Assembly: GCF_001190945.1 (NCBI RefSeq)
Contig: NZ_CP011112.1
Location: 682,001-746,000 of the forward strand
DNA: 64,000 nt
Origin: Luteipulveratus mongoliensis
Lineage (GTDB): Bacteria; Actinomycetota; Actinomycetes; Actinomycetales; Dermatophilaceae
Direction of reading: 5' to 3'
Numbering within the stretch: the stretch's first letter is position 1; the number at the start of each line of letters is the position of its first letter. Under the pieces are notes generated by a model. It was not told the origin of the DNA. It saw only the letters and a list, made by a program, of their open reading frames with translations, and made no database searches. Position numbers and translations under genes: made by a program. Positions 1 through 7,499 of the stretch are shown here, piece after piece.

Positions 1-303
1 GACCACCCCGACATGGCGGCGGTGCTGTTCGCCGGCAGGGCAGCGTACGACCCCGACTCCTGGCCCACGGCCGAACGGGAGCAGGTCGATGCGGAGAACC
101 GCGAGTTCGACGCGCACGCGGCCGCGCTGGTCAAGGCGCTCGTACGACTCGGCATCCCGCGCATGGTCGTCGACCTCGCGCTCATCGACCTCCCGTACGC
201 CGCCGTGCGCCGCTACCTCGCAGACAGCACTCCCGTGCCCAAGGCCATGCCCGAGATCATTCGCGAAGCCGTCGTCGCGATCCTTCAGGATCACGTCCGC
301 TGA
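1..303 (+). CDS. Hypothetical protein, 5' end outside window
   Basis: The reading frame is open from the first base of the window and stops at TGA 301-303. An ATG lies at 13, but codons before it (DHPD) are also open, so the true start is probably upstream of the window. The visible part is about 100 residues, mainly helical. It has an acidic/Arg-rich first half and a C-terminal stretch ending in EIIREAVVAILQDHVR. No motif identifies a family and no function is proposed. The gene runs in the same direction as the small protein and XRE-ImmA gene that follow. Confidence 0.5.
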   Translation, partial: DHPDMAAVLFAGRAAYDPDSWPTAEREQVDAENREFDAHAAALVKALVRLGIPRMVVDLALIDLPYAAVRRYLADSTPVPKAMPEIIREAVVAILQDHVR

Positions 304-483
304 TCCGCACTGATCGTCCCGCCATGTCTGAGGGTCTTTCGTCTGACGTTTCCTGGCTGGGCGGCCGAAGCGACGAGTCGGGGACTGCTTGCGTTCGCGC
401 ACGATCGTGCCTGGGCGCACATCACTTCACTTCTTGACGGCGTAGATGGCGTCGCGTTTGTCGATGAGCCACCCACCCGCGAG

Positions 484-846
484 ATGTACATCGGGACCAG
501 GTATCGCGTCCGAGTCAAGAAGCATGACGGTGACGGCCAGGTTCGCTCGTATCCCACGCAGAGCGTGCTGCTGTTCCTCGAGCAGGCGCAAGACACTCTG
601 GACGGACTCGAGGAGATCCGGCTGTTTGCTGGCTACCGCTGGGACGCTGACGTGTGGCAGATCGGGGCCCCCGTGATCTCCTTGCACGATGGCGAACAGG
701 TCATTTGGGTACACGAGCTGCCAGAGGCTGATCAACTGGCGATCGCGAGCGCCGTACCGGTCACTCCGCACAGCGGCCCACAGCCGCCAGAAGTTGTCGT
801 GAGCGAGAGGCTGAGTGCCAACCGCCCAGAGGAAGGGCAAGCGTGA
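484..846 (+). CDS. Hypothetical protein translationally coupled to the XRE-ImmA regulator
   Basis: The protein has 120 residues from ATG 484, with motifs such as YIGTRYRVRVKKHD, LEEIRLFAGYRWD and ISLHDGEQVIWV. It is probably a small mixed alpha/beta protein of unknown role. Its stop overlaps the GTG of the downstream regulator (GTGA at 843-846), so the two are very likely co-translated and act together. The same frame is open upstream to a stop at 301 and reads like coding sequence (AFAHDRAWAHITSLLDGVDG, then FVDEPPTRE) without ATG, GTG or TTG. The true N-terminus may therefore use a rare start or be damaged by a frameshift near 390. Confidence 0.6.
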   Translation: MYIGTRYRVRVKKHDGDGQVRSYPTQSVLLFLEQAQDTLDGLEEIRLFAGYRWDADVWQIGAPVISLHDGEQVIWVHELPEADQLAIASAVPVTPHSGPQPPEVVVSERLSANRPEEGQA

Positions 847-1883
847 CCAGGATCGGTGAGGTCATCGCGACGGCGCGTCGTGCGCACGGGCTCACGCAAG
901 AACAGCTCGCCAAGCTGGCAGGCGTGACGCAGGCTGCCTTGTCCCGTTACGAGAATGATCTGCGCGAGCCAGATGACGGCGTACTCGATCAGATCGCGCA
1001 TGCGCTCGGCGTGACCCCTTCCTTTCTCAGGCGTGCGGACCGTGTGCACGGCGGGATGGCCGTAGATGCTCACATGCGACGGAGAGCGACGGCGGCTCCG
1101 GGCGTGTGGCGGCGGCTGGAGGCTCAGCTGAACATGTATCGATGGCACGCCAGTCAGATGTTCGAAGAAGTGACGATCAATGCCTCGAGTCACGTACCGA
1201 CGATCGACGCCCTTGAGGCGTCGCCAGCGGATGCGGCGCGGTTGGTGCGCGCACAGTGGCGTATGCCGATCGGGCCGGTTCGACACCTTGTCGACTGGCT
1301 GGAGAGTGCCGGATGCGTGGTGTTCGTGGAGGACTTCGGTTCTCCGCGCGTCGATGGCCTGTCGCAGTGGATTGGTGATCATCCGGTGATCATCGTGAAC
1401 GCGGTGGTGCCGCCAGATCGTATGCGCCTGACCCTTGCTCACGAGCTTGGCCACCTGGTGATGCACACGGCAGTCACGATCGGCCAAGACCTCGAGGCGG
1501 AGGCCAACGCTTTCGCGGGTGAGTTCCTGATGCCGGCGGACGTCGTTCGACCCGCACTACGGAACTTGAGCGCGTCACGCCTACCAGCCCTCAAGCAGGA
1601 GTACGGCGTCTCGATGCAGGCACTGGTGGAGCGCGCCTTTCACCTTGGCCTCCTCGGACCAAAGGAGCGCACCAGGATCTACAAGGTGTTCAGTGCGCGC
1701 GGGTGGCGAGTGATCGAACCTGGGAGTGATGACATCCCGATCGAGCGGCCGGCCCTTGCTGAAGTGATCGGCAGCGCCCTTGCTGGCCGCGGCCTGACCG
1801 ACCGCGAGATTGCGGACTTGGCCGGCTTCGCATCCGCCGGGGAGAACGCGCTCTTTCGGCCGACGGGTCTTCGGGCAGTCTGA
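843..1883 (+). CDS. XRE-family regulator fused to ImmA/IrrE metallopeptidase
   Basis: This 346-residue protein has two domains. An N-terminal XRE-type helix-turn-helix covers about residues 3-60 (TARRAHGLTQEQLAKLAGVT, then QAALSRYENDLREP). A C-terminal ImmA/IrrE-type peptidase domain carries the zinc motif HELGH at about residues 200-204, with the supporting EAEANAFAGEFLMP segment. In this family the protease usually cleaves a repressor or controls a stress or mobile-element switch. That role is family knowledge; the target here is not visible, although the coupled upstream protein (484-846) is the obvious candidate partner. The GTG start at 843 overlaps the upstream stop. Confidence 0.88.
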   Translation: MTRIGEVIATARRAHGLTQEQLAKLAGVTQAALSRYENDLREPDDGVLDQIAHALGVTPSFLRRADRVHGGMAVDAHMRRRATAAPGVWRRLEAQLNMYRWHASQMFEEVTINASSHVPTIDALEASPADAARLVRAQWRMPIGPVRHLVDWLESAGCVVFVEDFGSPRVDGLSQWIGDHPVIIVNAVVPPDRMRLTLAHELGHLVMHTAVTIGQDLEAEANAFAGEFLMPADVVRPALRNLSASRLPALKQEYGVSMQALVERAFHLGLLGPKERTRIYKVFSARGWRVIEPGSDDIPIERPALAEVIGSALAGRGLTDREIADLAGFASAGENALFRPTGLRAV

Positions 1884-1955
1884 AGCGCGCGTGATTCCAA
1901 CTCGGCGAGTAGTCCGGCTTGACCTCAAGTCGACTTCACATTGCACGGTGGCGAC

Positions 1956-2378
1956 ATGCTTCTGCGCACCGACACGTCACCGGTCAGGTCCGGGCCGTTC
2001 GCAACGCTGATTCCCGTTGAGTACCAAGCCTTTCTGGCCCTCCCGCGGATCGCGTCCCTCGGTCTCCAGCTCGCCGACGGCCGCCAGCACCTCACGCCGG
2101 TGAAGGCGACGTACGACGAGGGCCGGCGGGCGGCGTACGTCATCGTCGACCGGCAGTCCGTGAAGGCGAGACGGCTGACCGTGGAGCCGTCCAGAGTGGC
2201 GATCGGCGAGCACGACCAGTCGCAGTGGATCACACTCGAGGGGCGGGCGAGACTGTCTCTCGAGCCGGAGACGCTGGATCGTGCGCGGACGCTCTATCGC
2301 CGACGGTTCGACCGGCCGTCGCGGTGGGGCGACGCCGTTGTGGCGCTCGATATCGACCGCGTGCTGACCGGGCGTTGA
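1956..2378 (+). CDS. PPOX-class (pyridoxamine-oxidase-fold) family protein
   Basis: The protein has about 140 residues with the split-barrel flavin/F420-binding pattern of actinobacterial PPOX proteins: a strand pair ending in GLQLADGRQHLTPVKATYD, then RRAAYVIVDRQSVKARRLTV and a C-terminal ALDIDRVLTGR. ATG 1956 is preferred because GGTGG lies just upstream; a TTG at 1941 would add five residues. Family members reduce small substrates with F420 or flavin, but the substrate here is unknown. It is followed 11 bp later by the arylamine N-acetyltransferase and probably shares its transcript. Confidence 0.65.
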   Translation: MLLRTDTSPVRSGPFATLIPVEYQAFLALPRIASLGLQLADGRQHLTPVKATYDEGRRAAYVIVDRQSVKARRLTVEPSRVAIGEHDQSQWITLEGRARLSLEPETLDRARTLYRRRFDRPSRWGDAVVALDIDRVLTGR

Positions 2379-2389
2379 GAGGACTACGA

Positions 2390-3220
2390 ATGAGTGAGTA
2401 CGACTGGCAGCTGGGCGATCTCGACCTTCCCGCCTACCTTCGCCGCGTTGGTGTCGCGCAGCGCGCGCCGAGCCTTGAGGCGCTGGGCGAGCTGCACACC
2501 GCACACGTGCGCACGTTCCCGTTCGAGAACTTCGACGTGCTCCTGGAGCAGCACCCGGGAGTCGCGCTCAAGGACGTACAGGCGAAGTTCGTGGAGCGCG
2601 GTCGGGGCGGCTACTGCTTCGAGCACGGCACGCTCTTCGCGGCGGTGCTGGAGCGGCTCGGCTACGACATCGAGCGGCACCTCGGTCGGGTGGGCGATGC
2701 GTCACGCGCCCCGCGTACGCACCTGGTCGTGACGGTCGTCCTCGACGGTCGCCGCTACCTGACTGACCCGGGCTTCGGGATGAGTCTGCTGCGCCCGATC
2801 CCGTTGGAGGACGGCGCGGAGGACGACCAGGACGGCTGGCCGTATCGAGTGCGCCGCATCGACATGGGTGCCTCCGGCGCCGCCTGGGAGCTGTATCGGC
2901 TGCGCAGCGAGGGCTGGGATCTCATGCACACGACCGACGAGGTGCCGGTCCGTCCGGTCGACATCGAGATGGGCCACCTGTTCACCAGCACCCACCCGTG
3001 GTCGAACTTCCGGCGCCGACTGAGTCTCGCTCGCCACGGCGACGGTCAGCACACCACGGTCTCGGTCGCCGGCGTCACCACCCGCGTGCCGGGTCGGCCA
3101 ACCGTACGCCGACCGGTCGCCGACGGTGAGCTGCCGGACCTCTTGCGCGAGATGGGCGTGACCCTCACCGACGACGAGCTCGACCGCTTCCTCAAGATCT
3201 GGCCGACCTTGGAGGAGTAG
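2390..3220 (+). CDS. nat: Arylamine N-acetyltransferase
   Basis: This 276-residue protein transfers an acetyl group from acetyl-CoA to arylamines or hydrazines by a ping-pong mechanism. The complete catalytic triad is visible: Cys76 in RGGYCFEHG, His111 in RTHLVVTV and Asp126 in LTDPGFG. The N-terminal segment HTAHVRTFPFENFDVLL is also typical of the family. The ATG at 2390 follows GAGAGGAC and sits 11 bp after the PPOX-like gene, so the two are probably co-transcribed. A perfect 42-bp palindrome downstream is the likely terminator. Confidence 0.95.
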   Translation: MSEYDWQLGDLDLPAYLRRVGVAQRAPSLEALGELHTAHVRTFPFENFDVLLEQHPGVALKDVQAKFVERGRGGYCFEHGTLFAAVLERLGYDIERHLGRVGDASRAPRTHLVVTVVLDGRRYLTDPGFGMSLLRPIPLEDGAEDDQDGWPYRVRRIDMGASGAAWELYRLRSEGWDLMHTTDEVPVRPVDIEMGHLFTSTHPWSNFRRRLSLARHGDGQHTTVSVAGVTTRVPGRPTVRRPVADGELPDLLREMGVTLTDDELDRFLKIWPTLEE

Positions 3221-3262
3221 GCCGCGCGTCCGGCCTCATCTGTTGATGAGGCGGTCGCAAAC

Positions 3263-3304
3263 GACGTGAGGAACCGTGCGCTCGAGCGCACGGTTCCTCA
3301 CGTC
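3263..3304. terminator. Perfect 42-bp palindrome between convergent genes
   Basis: Twenty-one bases starting GACGTGAGGAACC are followed immediately by their exact reverse complement, ending at 3304. The site lies between the convergent nat gene and the Tat esterase gene, which suggests a bidirectional transcription terminator. There is no T-tract, as is common in actinobacteria. Confidence 0.7.
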
Positions 3305-3317
3305 GAGATAGCGACGG

Positions 3318-4301
3318 TCAGGCCTTGCGAAGGCGGGCGATGACGCCCTCGATGTCGTGCTGGAGCAGGTCGGGGCGAACCCAGTGGCCGCCGTCGACCT
3401 CCTTGTCCTCGAACGGGATGCCGGCCCCGCGGAGGGCGTCCTTGAACACTCGCTGCGTGGCCAGCACGCCGGTCTCGTTGAACACGCTCCACGGGTCAGT
3501 GGGCGCCGGGCTCGTGCCGGCGACCAGGAAGATCCGCTTGTTGCGGAAGCTCTCGATGTGCTCCATCGGGTTGTCCGCGGACACGCGACCCTGGTCCCAG
3601 GCCGGCACCCCGTAGATCGAGCCACCAGCCAGCTCGACGGCCATCGAGGACACGTTGGCCCAGTGTGCGACGGCGCCGCCGCTCCATCGCAGGTCGGCCG
3701 GTCCGGAGTGAGCGCTGATCGAGGCGAAGTGCCCGAAGTACTTGGTCGTGTACTTGAGCGCGCCGAAGCCGCCCATCGAGAAGCCGGAAACCGCGCGGCC
3801 GTCGTACTCGGCGAAGGTGCGGAAGTTGCCCTCGATCCACGGCACGAGTTGACCCATGTGGAAGGTCTCCCAGTTGTGCGGGCCGTTGTTCGCGTTCACC
3901 GGGTTGCTGTACCAACCGGCAGCGCCACCATCTGGCATGACGATGATGAGGTCCTTGCCCTCGGTGAAGCCGCGCAGGTTGAAGTTGGGATCCATGTCGA
4001 ACGAGCGGAAGTCCTGCTGCCCGCCGTGCAGGAGGTAGAGCACGGGGTAGGTCTTACCGCTCGTGTAGTAGTCGGACGGCAGCAGCACGTTGACCGCCGG
4101 GTCCCACTCGATCTCGTCGGTGGCGAAGCGGTAGTACTCCATCCGCCCGTACGTCTCGTGCGCGGTGACGGTCAGCGGGCCGGCCGCGCTCGCGGACGAT
4201 GCTGTCGTCAAGGAGACGCCCCCGCCCAGGGCTGTGGCCGCTGCGACTCCGCCGGCGACCTTCAGGACGCTGCGACGAGACAGGCCTTTTTCGTGAGACA
4301 T
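3318..4301 (-). CDS. Tat-exported esterase, alpha/beta hydrolase (esterase D/antigen 85-like)
   Basis: This 327-residue protein has a twin-arginine signal (LSRRSVLKVAGG, Arg9-Arg10) and an AXA-type cleavage region near SASAA at residue 40, so it should be exported folded. The alpha/beta-hydrolase core shows VLYLLHGGQQD (oxyanion region), the nucleophile elbow GFSMGG (Ser about 175) and a likely catalytic His in DGGHW near the C-terminus. The family includes secreted acyl-esterases and mycolyltransferase-like proteins. The substrate cannot be read from sequence. It is transcribed away from its neighbours and its own upstream region is 4302-4467. Confidence 0.85.
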   Translation of the reverse strand: MSHEKGLSRRSVLKVAGGVAAATALGGGVSLTTASSASAAGPLTVTAHETYGRMEYYRFATDEIEWDPAVNVLLPSDYYTSGKTYPVLYLLHGGQQDFRSFDMDPNFNLRGFTEGKDLIIVMPDGGAAGWYSNPVNANNGPHNWETFHMGQLVPWIEGNFRTFAEYDGRAVSGFSMGGFGALKYTTKYFGHFASISAHSGPADLRWSGGAVAHWANVSSMAVELAGGSIYGVPAWDQGRVSADNPMEHIESFRNKRIFLVAGTSPAPTDPWSVFNETGVLATQRVFKDALRGAGIPFEDKEVDGGHWVRPDLLQHDIEGVIARLRKA

Positions 4302-4467
4302 GTGATGAGTCCTCCCAAGGATGTGGAGCGCAGAGGGGATGCGCTTACCCCGACCGTATGGGAAATCGTTCTCTCAATGGCAAACAGAGTGTCAGTTTTT
4401 GACAATGACCCTGTCAGGGCAAGGGATTAGGCGCCTTCTGTTCATCTGAGCGCCACTCGCGCGCCAG

Positions 4468-4496
4468 GCCCGCGACCTCGTACGACGGTCGCGGGC
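4468..4496. terminator. Hairpin downstream of NTF2-like gene
   Basis: A perfect 10-bp stem, GCCCGCGACC with GGTCGCGGGC, has a 9-base loop. It lies 40 bp past the stop of the minus-strand NTF2-like gene and before the promoter region of the esterase, so it is a probable intrinsic terminator. Confidence 0.55.
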
Positions 4497-4538
4497 TGCG
4501 TGCGGGCCTCGCCTCACGGCGGCGGGCCGGCCCCACCC

Positions 4539-4892
4539 TCAGGCGGGCACCTTGTCGAGGAAGCCGAGGACCGTCTCGATCCGGCCGTCGTCGTCCGTGA
4601 CGACGACGTCGAAGCCGATCACGACCGGCTCTGCCCCCTCCGGCCCGAGGCCCCACTGGAAGCGGGCCTGCTGGTGGTGACTGTCGACCTCGCCGACAAG
4701 CGTGAAGACGAAGTCGGGGAACTGCTCCTGCACGGCACCGATGGTCGCGCCGATGGCGTCGTGCCCGGACGCCTGAGCCATCGGGTCGGAGTACGACGCG
4801 TTGTCGGCCCAGTGGTCGGCGAGCAGCTTGGCGCGGGCGTCGGCGTCCTTCTCGTTCCAGGTGGCGAGGTAGGAGGCGGCGAGAGTGTTCAT
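4539..4892 (-). CDS. SnoaL/NTF2-like fold protein
   Basis: The 117-residue protein has the NTF2-like layout: an N-terminal helix (LAASYLATWNEKDADARAKLL), the segment SYSDPMAQASGHDAI, the central ATIGAVQEQFPDFVF, and strands carrying HHQQARFQWGLG and a C-terminal IETVLGFLDKVPA. Such small cone-fold proteins serve as polyketide cyclases, isomerases or ligand-binding proteins, and no specific reaction can be assigned. The gene is monocistronic and divergent from the VOC protein gene, with which it shares a 187-bp intergenic region. Confidence 0.75.
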   Translation of the reverse strand: MNTLAASYLATWNEKDADARAKLLADHWADNASYSDPMAQASGHDAIGATIGAVQEQFPDFVFTLVGEVDSHHQQARFQWGLGPEGAEPVVIGFDVVVTDDDGRIETVLGFLDKVPA

Positions 4893-5079
4893 GGCGAACG
4901 TCCTTACGGGAGAGTCGTGTTCGGTTGATGTGATGACTCTCGCCCGAAGAGGTCGTGGCGTCGATGACCTCTGAGGTCATGGTGAACAGATGGTCGCTGT
5001 CCGTCGAACGGACAACTGCTGTCGGTCGCCGGGTCTAGCCTCCGAAGAGTCAGCCAACGTCGCCTGTCAGGAGCCCGCC

Positions 5080-5499
5080 ATGCCCAGCCGCCTCAACCCG
5101 TACATATCGTTCGACGGCAATGCCAAGGAAGCGATGGAGTTCTACCACGCAGTCCTCGGGGGAGACCTCAAGACCAACACGTACGGGGAGTTCAGCGCCG
5201 ATCATGGCGACGACGCCGACAAGGTCATGTACGCCATGCTCGAGACCCCGGACGGCTTCACCCTGATGTCCTCCGATACCCCGGCCGGGATGGACTACAA
5301 GCCCGGCACCAACATCACCATCAGCTTGAGCGGTGACGACGACGACAACCTGCGCGGCTGGTTCGAGAAGCTCGCCGACGGCGGTCAGATCACGGTGCCG
5401 CTGGAAAAGCAGGTGTGGGGCGATGAGTTCGGCATGCTCGTCGACAAGTTCGGCATCGGCTGGCTCGTCAACATCGCCGGCGAGGAGAACAAAGCCTGA
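5080..5499 (+). CDS. VOC-family protein, PhnB-like
   Basis: The 139-residue protein matches the PhnB-like glyoxalase/VOC fold: it begins LNPYISFDGNAKEAMEFYHA, followed by VLGGDLKTNTYGEF, then YAMLETPDGFTLMSSDTP, and ends with WGDEFGMLVDKFGIGWLVN. These proteins fold as paired beta-alpha-beta-beta-beta units. The function is usually unknown and metal ligands are often missing. ATG 5080 follows CAGGAG. The frame is open further upstream to 4990 but has no family-like sequence there. The stop coincides with a possible CTG start of the phosphotransferase that follows. Confidence 0.82.
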   Translation: MPSRLNPYISFDGNAKEAMEFYHAVLGGDLKTNTYGEFSADHGDDADKVMYAMLETPDGFTLMSSDTPAGMDYKPGTNITISLSGDDDDNLRGWFEKLADGGQITVPLEKQVWGDEFGMLVDKFGIGWLVNIAGEENKA

Positions 5500-6401
5500 C
5501 CTCGGAGGAGCCCTCAGATCGCGCGCGTCGCATCGCGCGTCAGGTCGGGCTGGCCGGCGACGAGCCCCGTGACCTGTCCGGTCACGGGTCGGTCAACCAT
5601 GTCTTCGTCGTCAGTGACTGCGTGATCCGCTTCGCCCGCGACCCGAAGCGCGAGGACGAGTTCGCCACCGAGGTGTGGTGCCTGGCGCAGGCGGCACAGT
5701 GCGGGGTGCCGAGTCCCGAAGTCGTGGCGTACGACCAGATCGACGGCGCCTCTTACCTTGTGCATCGGTTCGTGCCCGGCGCGAGCGGCGACACGCGACC
5801 CACCGCAGCGTTGTGGCGAGACCTCGGCCGTTACGCCAGGGCGGTTCGCGGCGTGAGCCTGCATGATGCGCCCGCCGGACTGTTCGGACGATTCGGTCGC
5901 GACCCGGAGGCCGCGTGGCGCGCGCACCTGGACTACAACGACGGTCAGCTGCGCGAGGGTGATCCGCTCATCTGGCTGGGCGTCTATCGGGCCGAGCAAC
6001 GCCAGCACGTGCGTGACCTGATCGGCGAGCTGCGTTCTGCTTCCTTCGAATTCGGGCTGTGCCACGGTGACCTTGCGCCGCGCAACCTGCTCGTTCGACC
6101 CGAGTCGGAGTCGGTGCTCATCGACTGGGGCTGCGCGACCGTCGCGCCGGTCCCGCACCACGACTTCGTCTACCTGCTCGACGGCACGGCCGACGACGAC
6201 GGACCGCCGACAGCCGACGTCGATGCGTTCGCGGATGGTTATGGCGTACGCGTCGCTGACCTGATGCCGACCCTGGAGCCGATGCGTGTTCTGGCGGCGA
6301 TCGACGTGGTCCGGTGGGCGATCGATCGTCGGCCGGATCGGGTGGACGAGCTGGTCAGCGCGGCGCGTCGTCGGCTCTCGCCACTGCTGGGTCCGACCTG
6401 A
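5496..6401 (+). CDS. Phosphotransferase (aminoglycoside phosphotransferase/kinase-like), start uncertain
   Basis: The kinase-like fold is clear: an ATP-loop-like GSVNHVFVV near the N-terminus, VIRFARDPKREDEF, then the catalytic HGDLAPRNLLV and the metal-binding VLIDWGCA. Members phosphorylate small hydroxylated molecules or antibiotics; the substrate here is unknown. The first ordinary start codon is GTG 5622, but this would delete the loop GSVNHVF, and the frame upstream to about 5499 reads as family sequence. CTG 5496 overlaps the upstream stop (CTGA) and has GAGGAG eight bases before it, so it is proposed as start. The alternative is GTG 5622. Confidence 0.75.
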   Translation: MTSEEPSDRARRIARQVGLAGDEPRDLSGHGSVNHVFVVSDCVIRFARDPKREDEFATEVWCLAQAAQCGVPSPEVVAYDQIDGASYLVHRFVPGASGDTRPTAALWRDLGRYARAVRGVSLHDAPAGLFGRFGRDPEAAWRAHLDYNDGQLREGDPLIWLGVYRAEQRQHVRDLIGELRSASFEFGLCHGDLAPRNLLVRPESESVLIDWGCATVAPVPHHDFVYLLDGTADDDGPPTADVDAFADGYGVRVADLMPTLEPMRVLAAIDVVRWAIDRRPDRVDELVSAARRRLSPLLGPT

Positions 6402-6428
6402 ACGGGCCTGCGGCCGGGGCCCGTTCAG
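6398..6428. terminator. Hairpin terminator between convergent genes
   Basis: An 11-bp perfect stem (CTGAACGGGCC with GGCCCGTTCAG) has a 9-base loop. It includes the stop codon of the phosphotransferase gene and ends 7 bp before the stop of the convergent SDR gene. It probably terminates both. Confidence 0.65.
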
Positions 6429-6434
6429 GCCTGA

Positions 6435-7292
6435 TCAACCCCTCGCAGTGGCCTTGCGGGACGCGGATGGCTGGAGCCGGTTCATGACACTCAGGTACGA
6501 CGCCGGGAACAGTCGGGCGAGCACGTCCGGGACCACGGCCGAGTACGCGATCAGGACGCGCGGTTTGCGCTTCTCGACGCCGGCGAGGATCTGAGCAGCA
6601 GCCTTGTCCGCGGGATACGTCAGCAGCTTCGCAAAGCCCTCCTTGCCGCGCGCCACCTGGGAAGCCGGAGCGCCGCTGGCGATCCGGGCCGACTCGGCAA
6701 TGCGGGTCTTGATGCCACCGGGATGCACGGTGGTCACGCCGACCTTGCCGTCGAGCTCGTGGCGCAGCGACTCGCTAAACCCGCGGATCGCGAACTTGCT
6801 TGATGCGTAAGCAGTTTGGCCAGGTGGTGCGATCAGTCCGAACAGACTCGAGACGTTCACAACGTGGCTGCCCTGGGTCTCCAGGAGAGTTGGCAGGAGC
6901 AGTCGGGTCAGAGCGACGGGAGCTCGGAAGTTGACGTCCATCACCCAGTCGAACTCCTCGGCGGTGGCATGCAGGAACTCACCACCCAGAGCGACGCCGG
7001 CGTTGTTGATCAGCAGCGTGATGTCGGGGTGCAGCTGCAGGATCGAGGCGGCGAGGGCCGGCAGCGCGTCGATGTCGGACAGGTCGGCGACCAGGACATC
7101 AACGCCGAGATCGGGGTGCTTGGCGCGGATGGTCGACTCCACGTCCTTCAGCCGCTCGGCGTCGCGGTCGATCAGCACGAGGTCGCATCCGCGGTCGGCG
7201 AGTTGGTAGGACATCTCCTCGCCCATACCGCTCGCAGCGCCAGTCAGGACCGCTGTTCCACCAAGGAACGGGAAATTCTCTAGTTGCGGCAC
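6435..7292 (-). CDS. SDR-family NAD(P)-dependent oxidoreductase
   Basis: This 285-residue short-chain dehydrogenase/reductase has the cofactor motif TGAASGMG at about residues 17-24, the acidic LIDRDAERL after the second strand (suggesting NAD preference), LLINNAGVAL, a catalytic Ser in VVNVSSLFG and the YASSK active-site motif. The C-terminal tail is basic. The substrate is unknown; related proteins are often annotated as fatty-acyl or steroid-type reductases. It stands alone, convergent with the phosphotransferase. Confidence 0.9.
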   Translation of the reverse strand: MPQLENFPFLGGTAVLTGAASGMGEEMSYQLADRGCDLVLIDRDAERLKDVESTIRAKHPDLGVDVLVADLSDIDALPALAASILQLHPDITLLINNAGVALGGEFLHATAEEFDWVMDVNFRAPVALTRLLLPTLLETQGSHVVNVSSLFGLIAPPGQTAYASSKFAIRGFSESLRHELDGKVGVTTVHPGGIKTRIAESARIASGAPASQVARGKEGFAKLLTYPADKAAAQILAGVEKRKPRVLIAYSAVVPDVLARLFPASYLSVMNRLQPSASRKATARG

Positions 7293-7499
7293 GCTGCTCC
7301 TCCAAGTCCTTCAGCCCAACGGCGCGGGCCGATTTGTCCAGTCTGCGCGGGGGCGTACGCCGAGCGCTTGACTCAGGACGACAGACCTTTGACTTCAGGC
7401 GACAGGTAAAGAGATCGTCCGATGTCTACCGCCGGGTATGGGGTGCGTGGTCTTCTGTGCCATCCGCACCACCCCTCAGCTCTGTGACGGAGACCTCTC

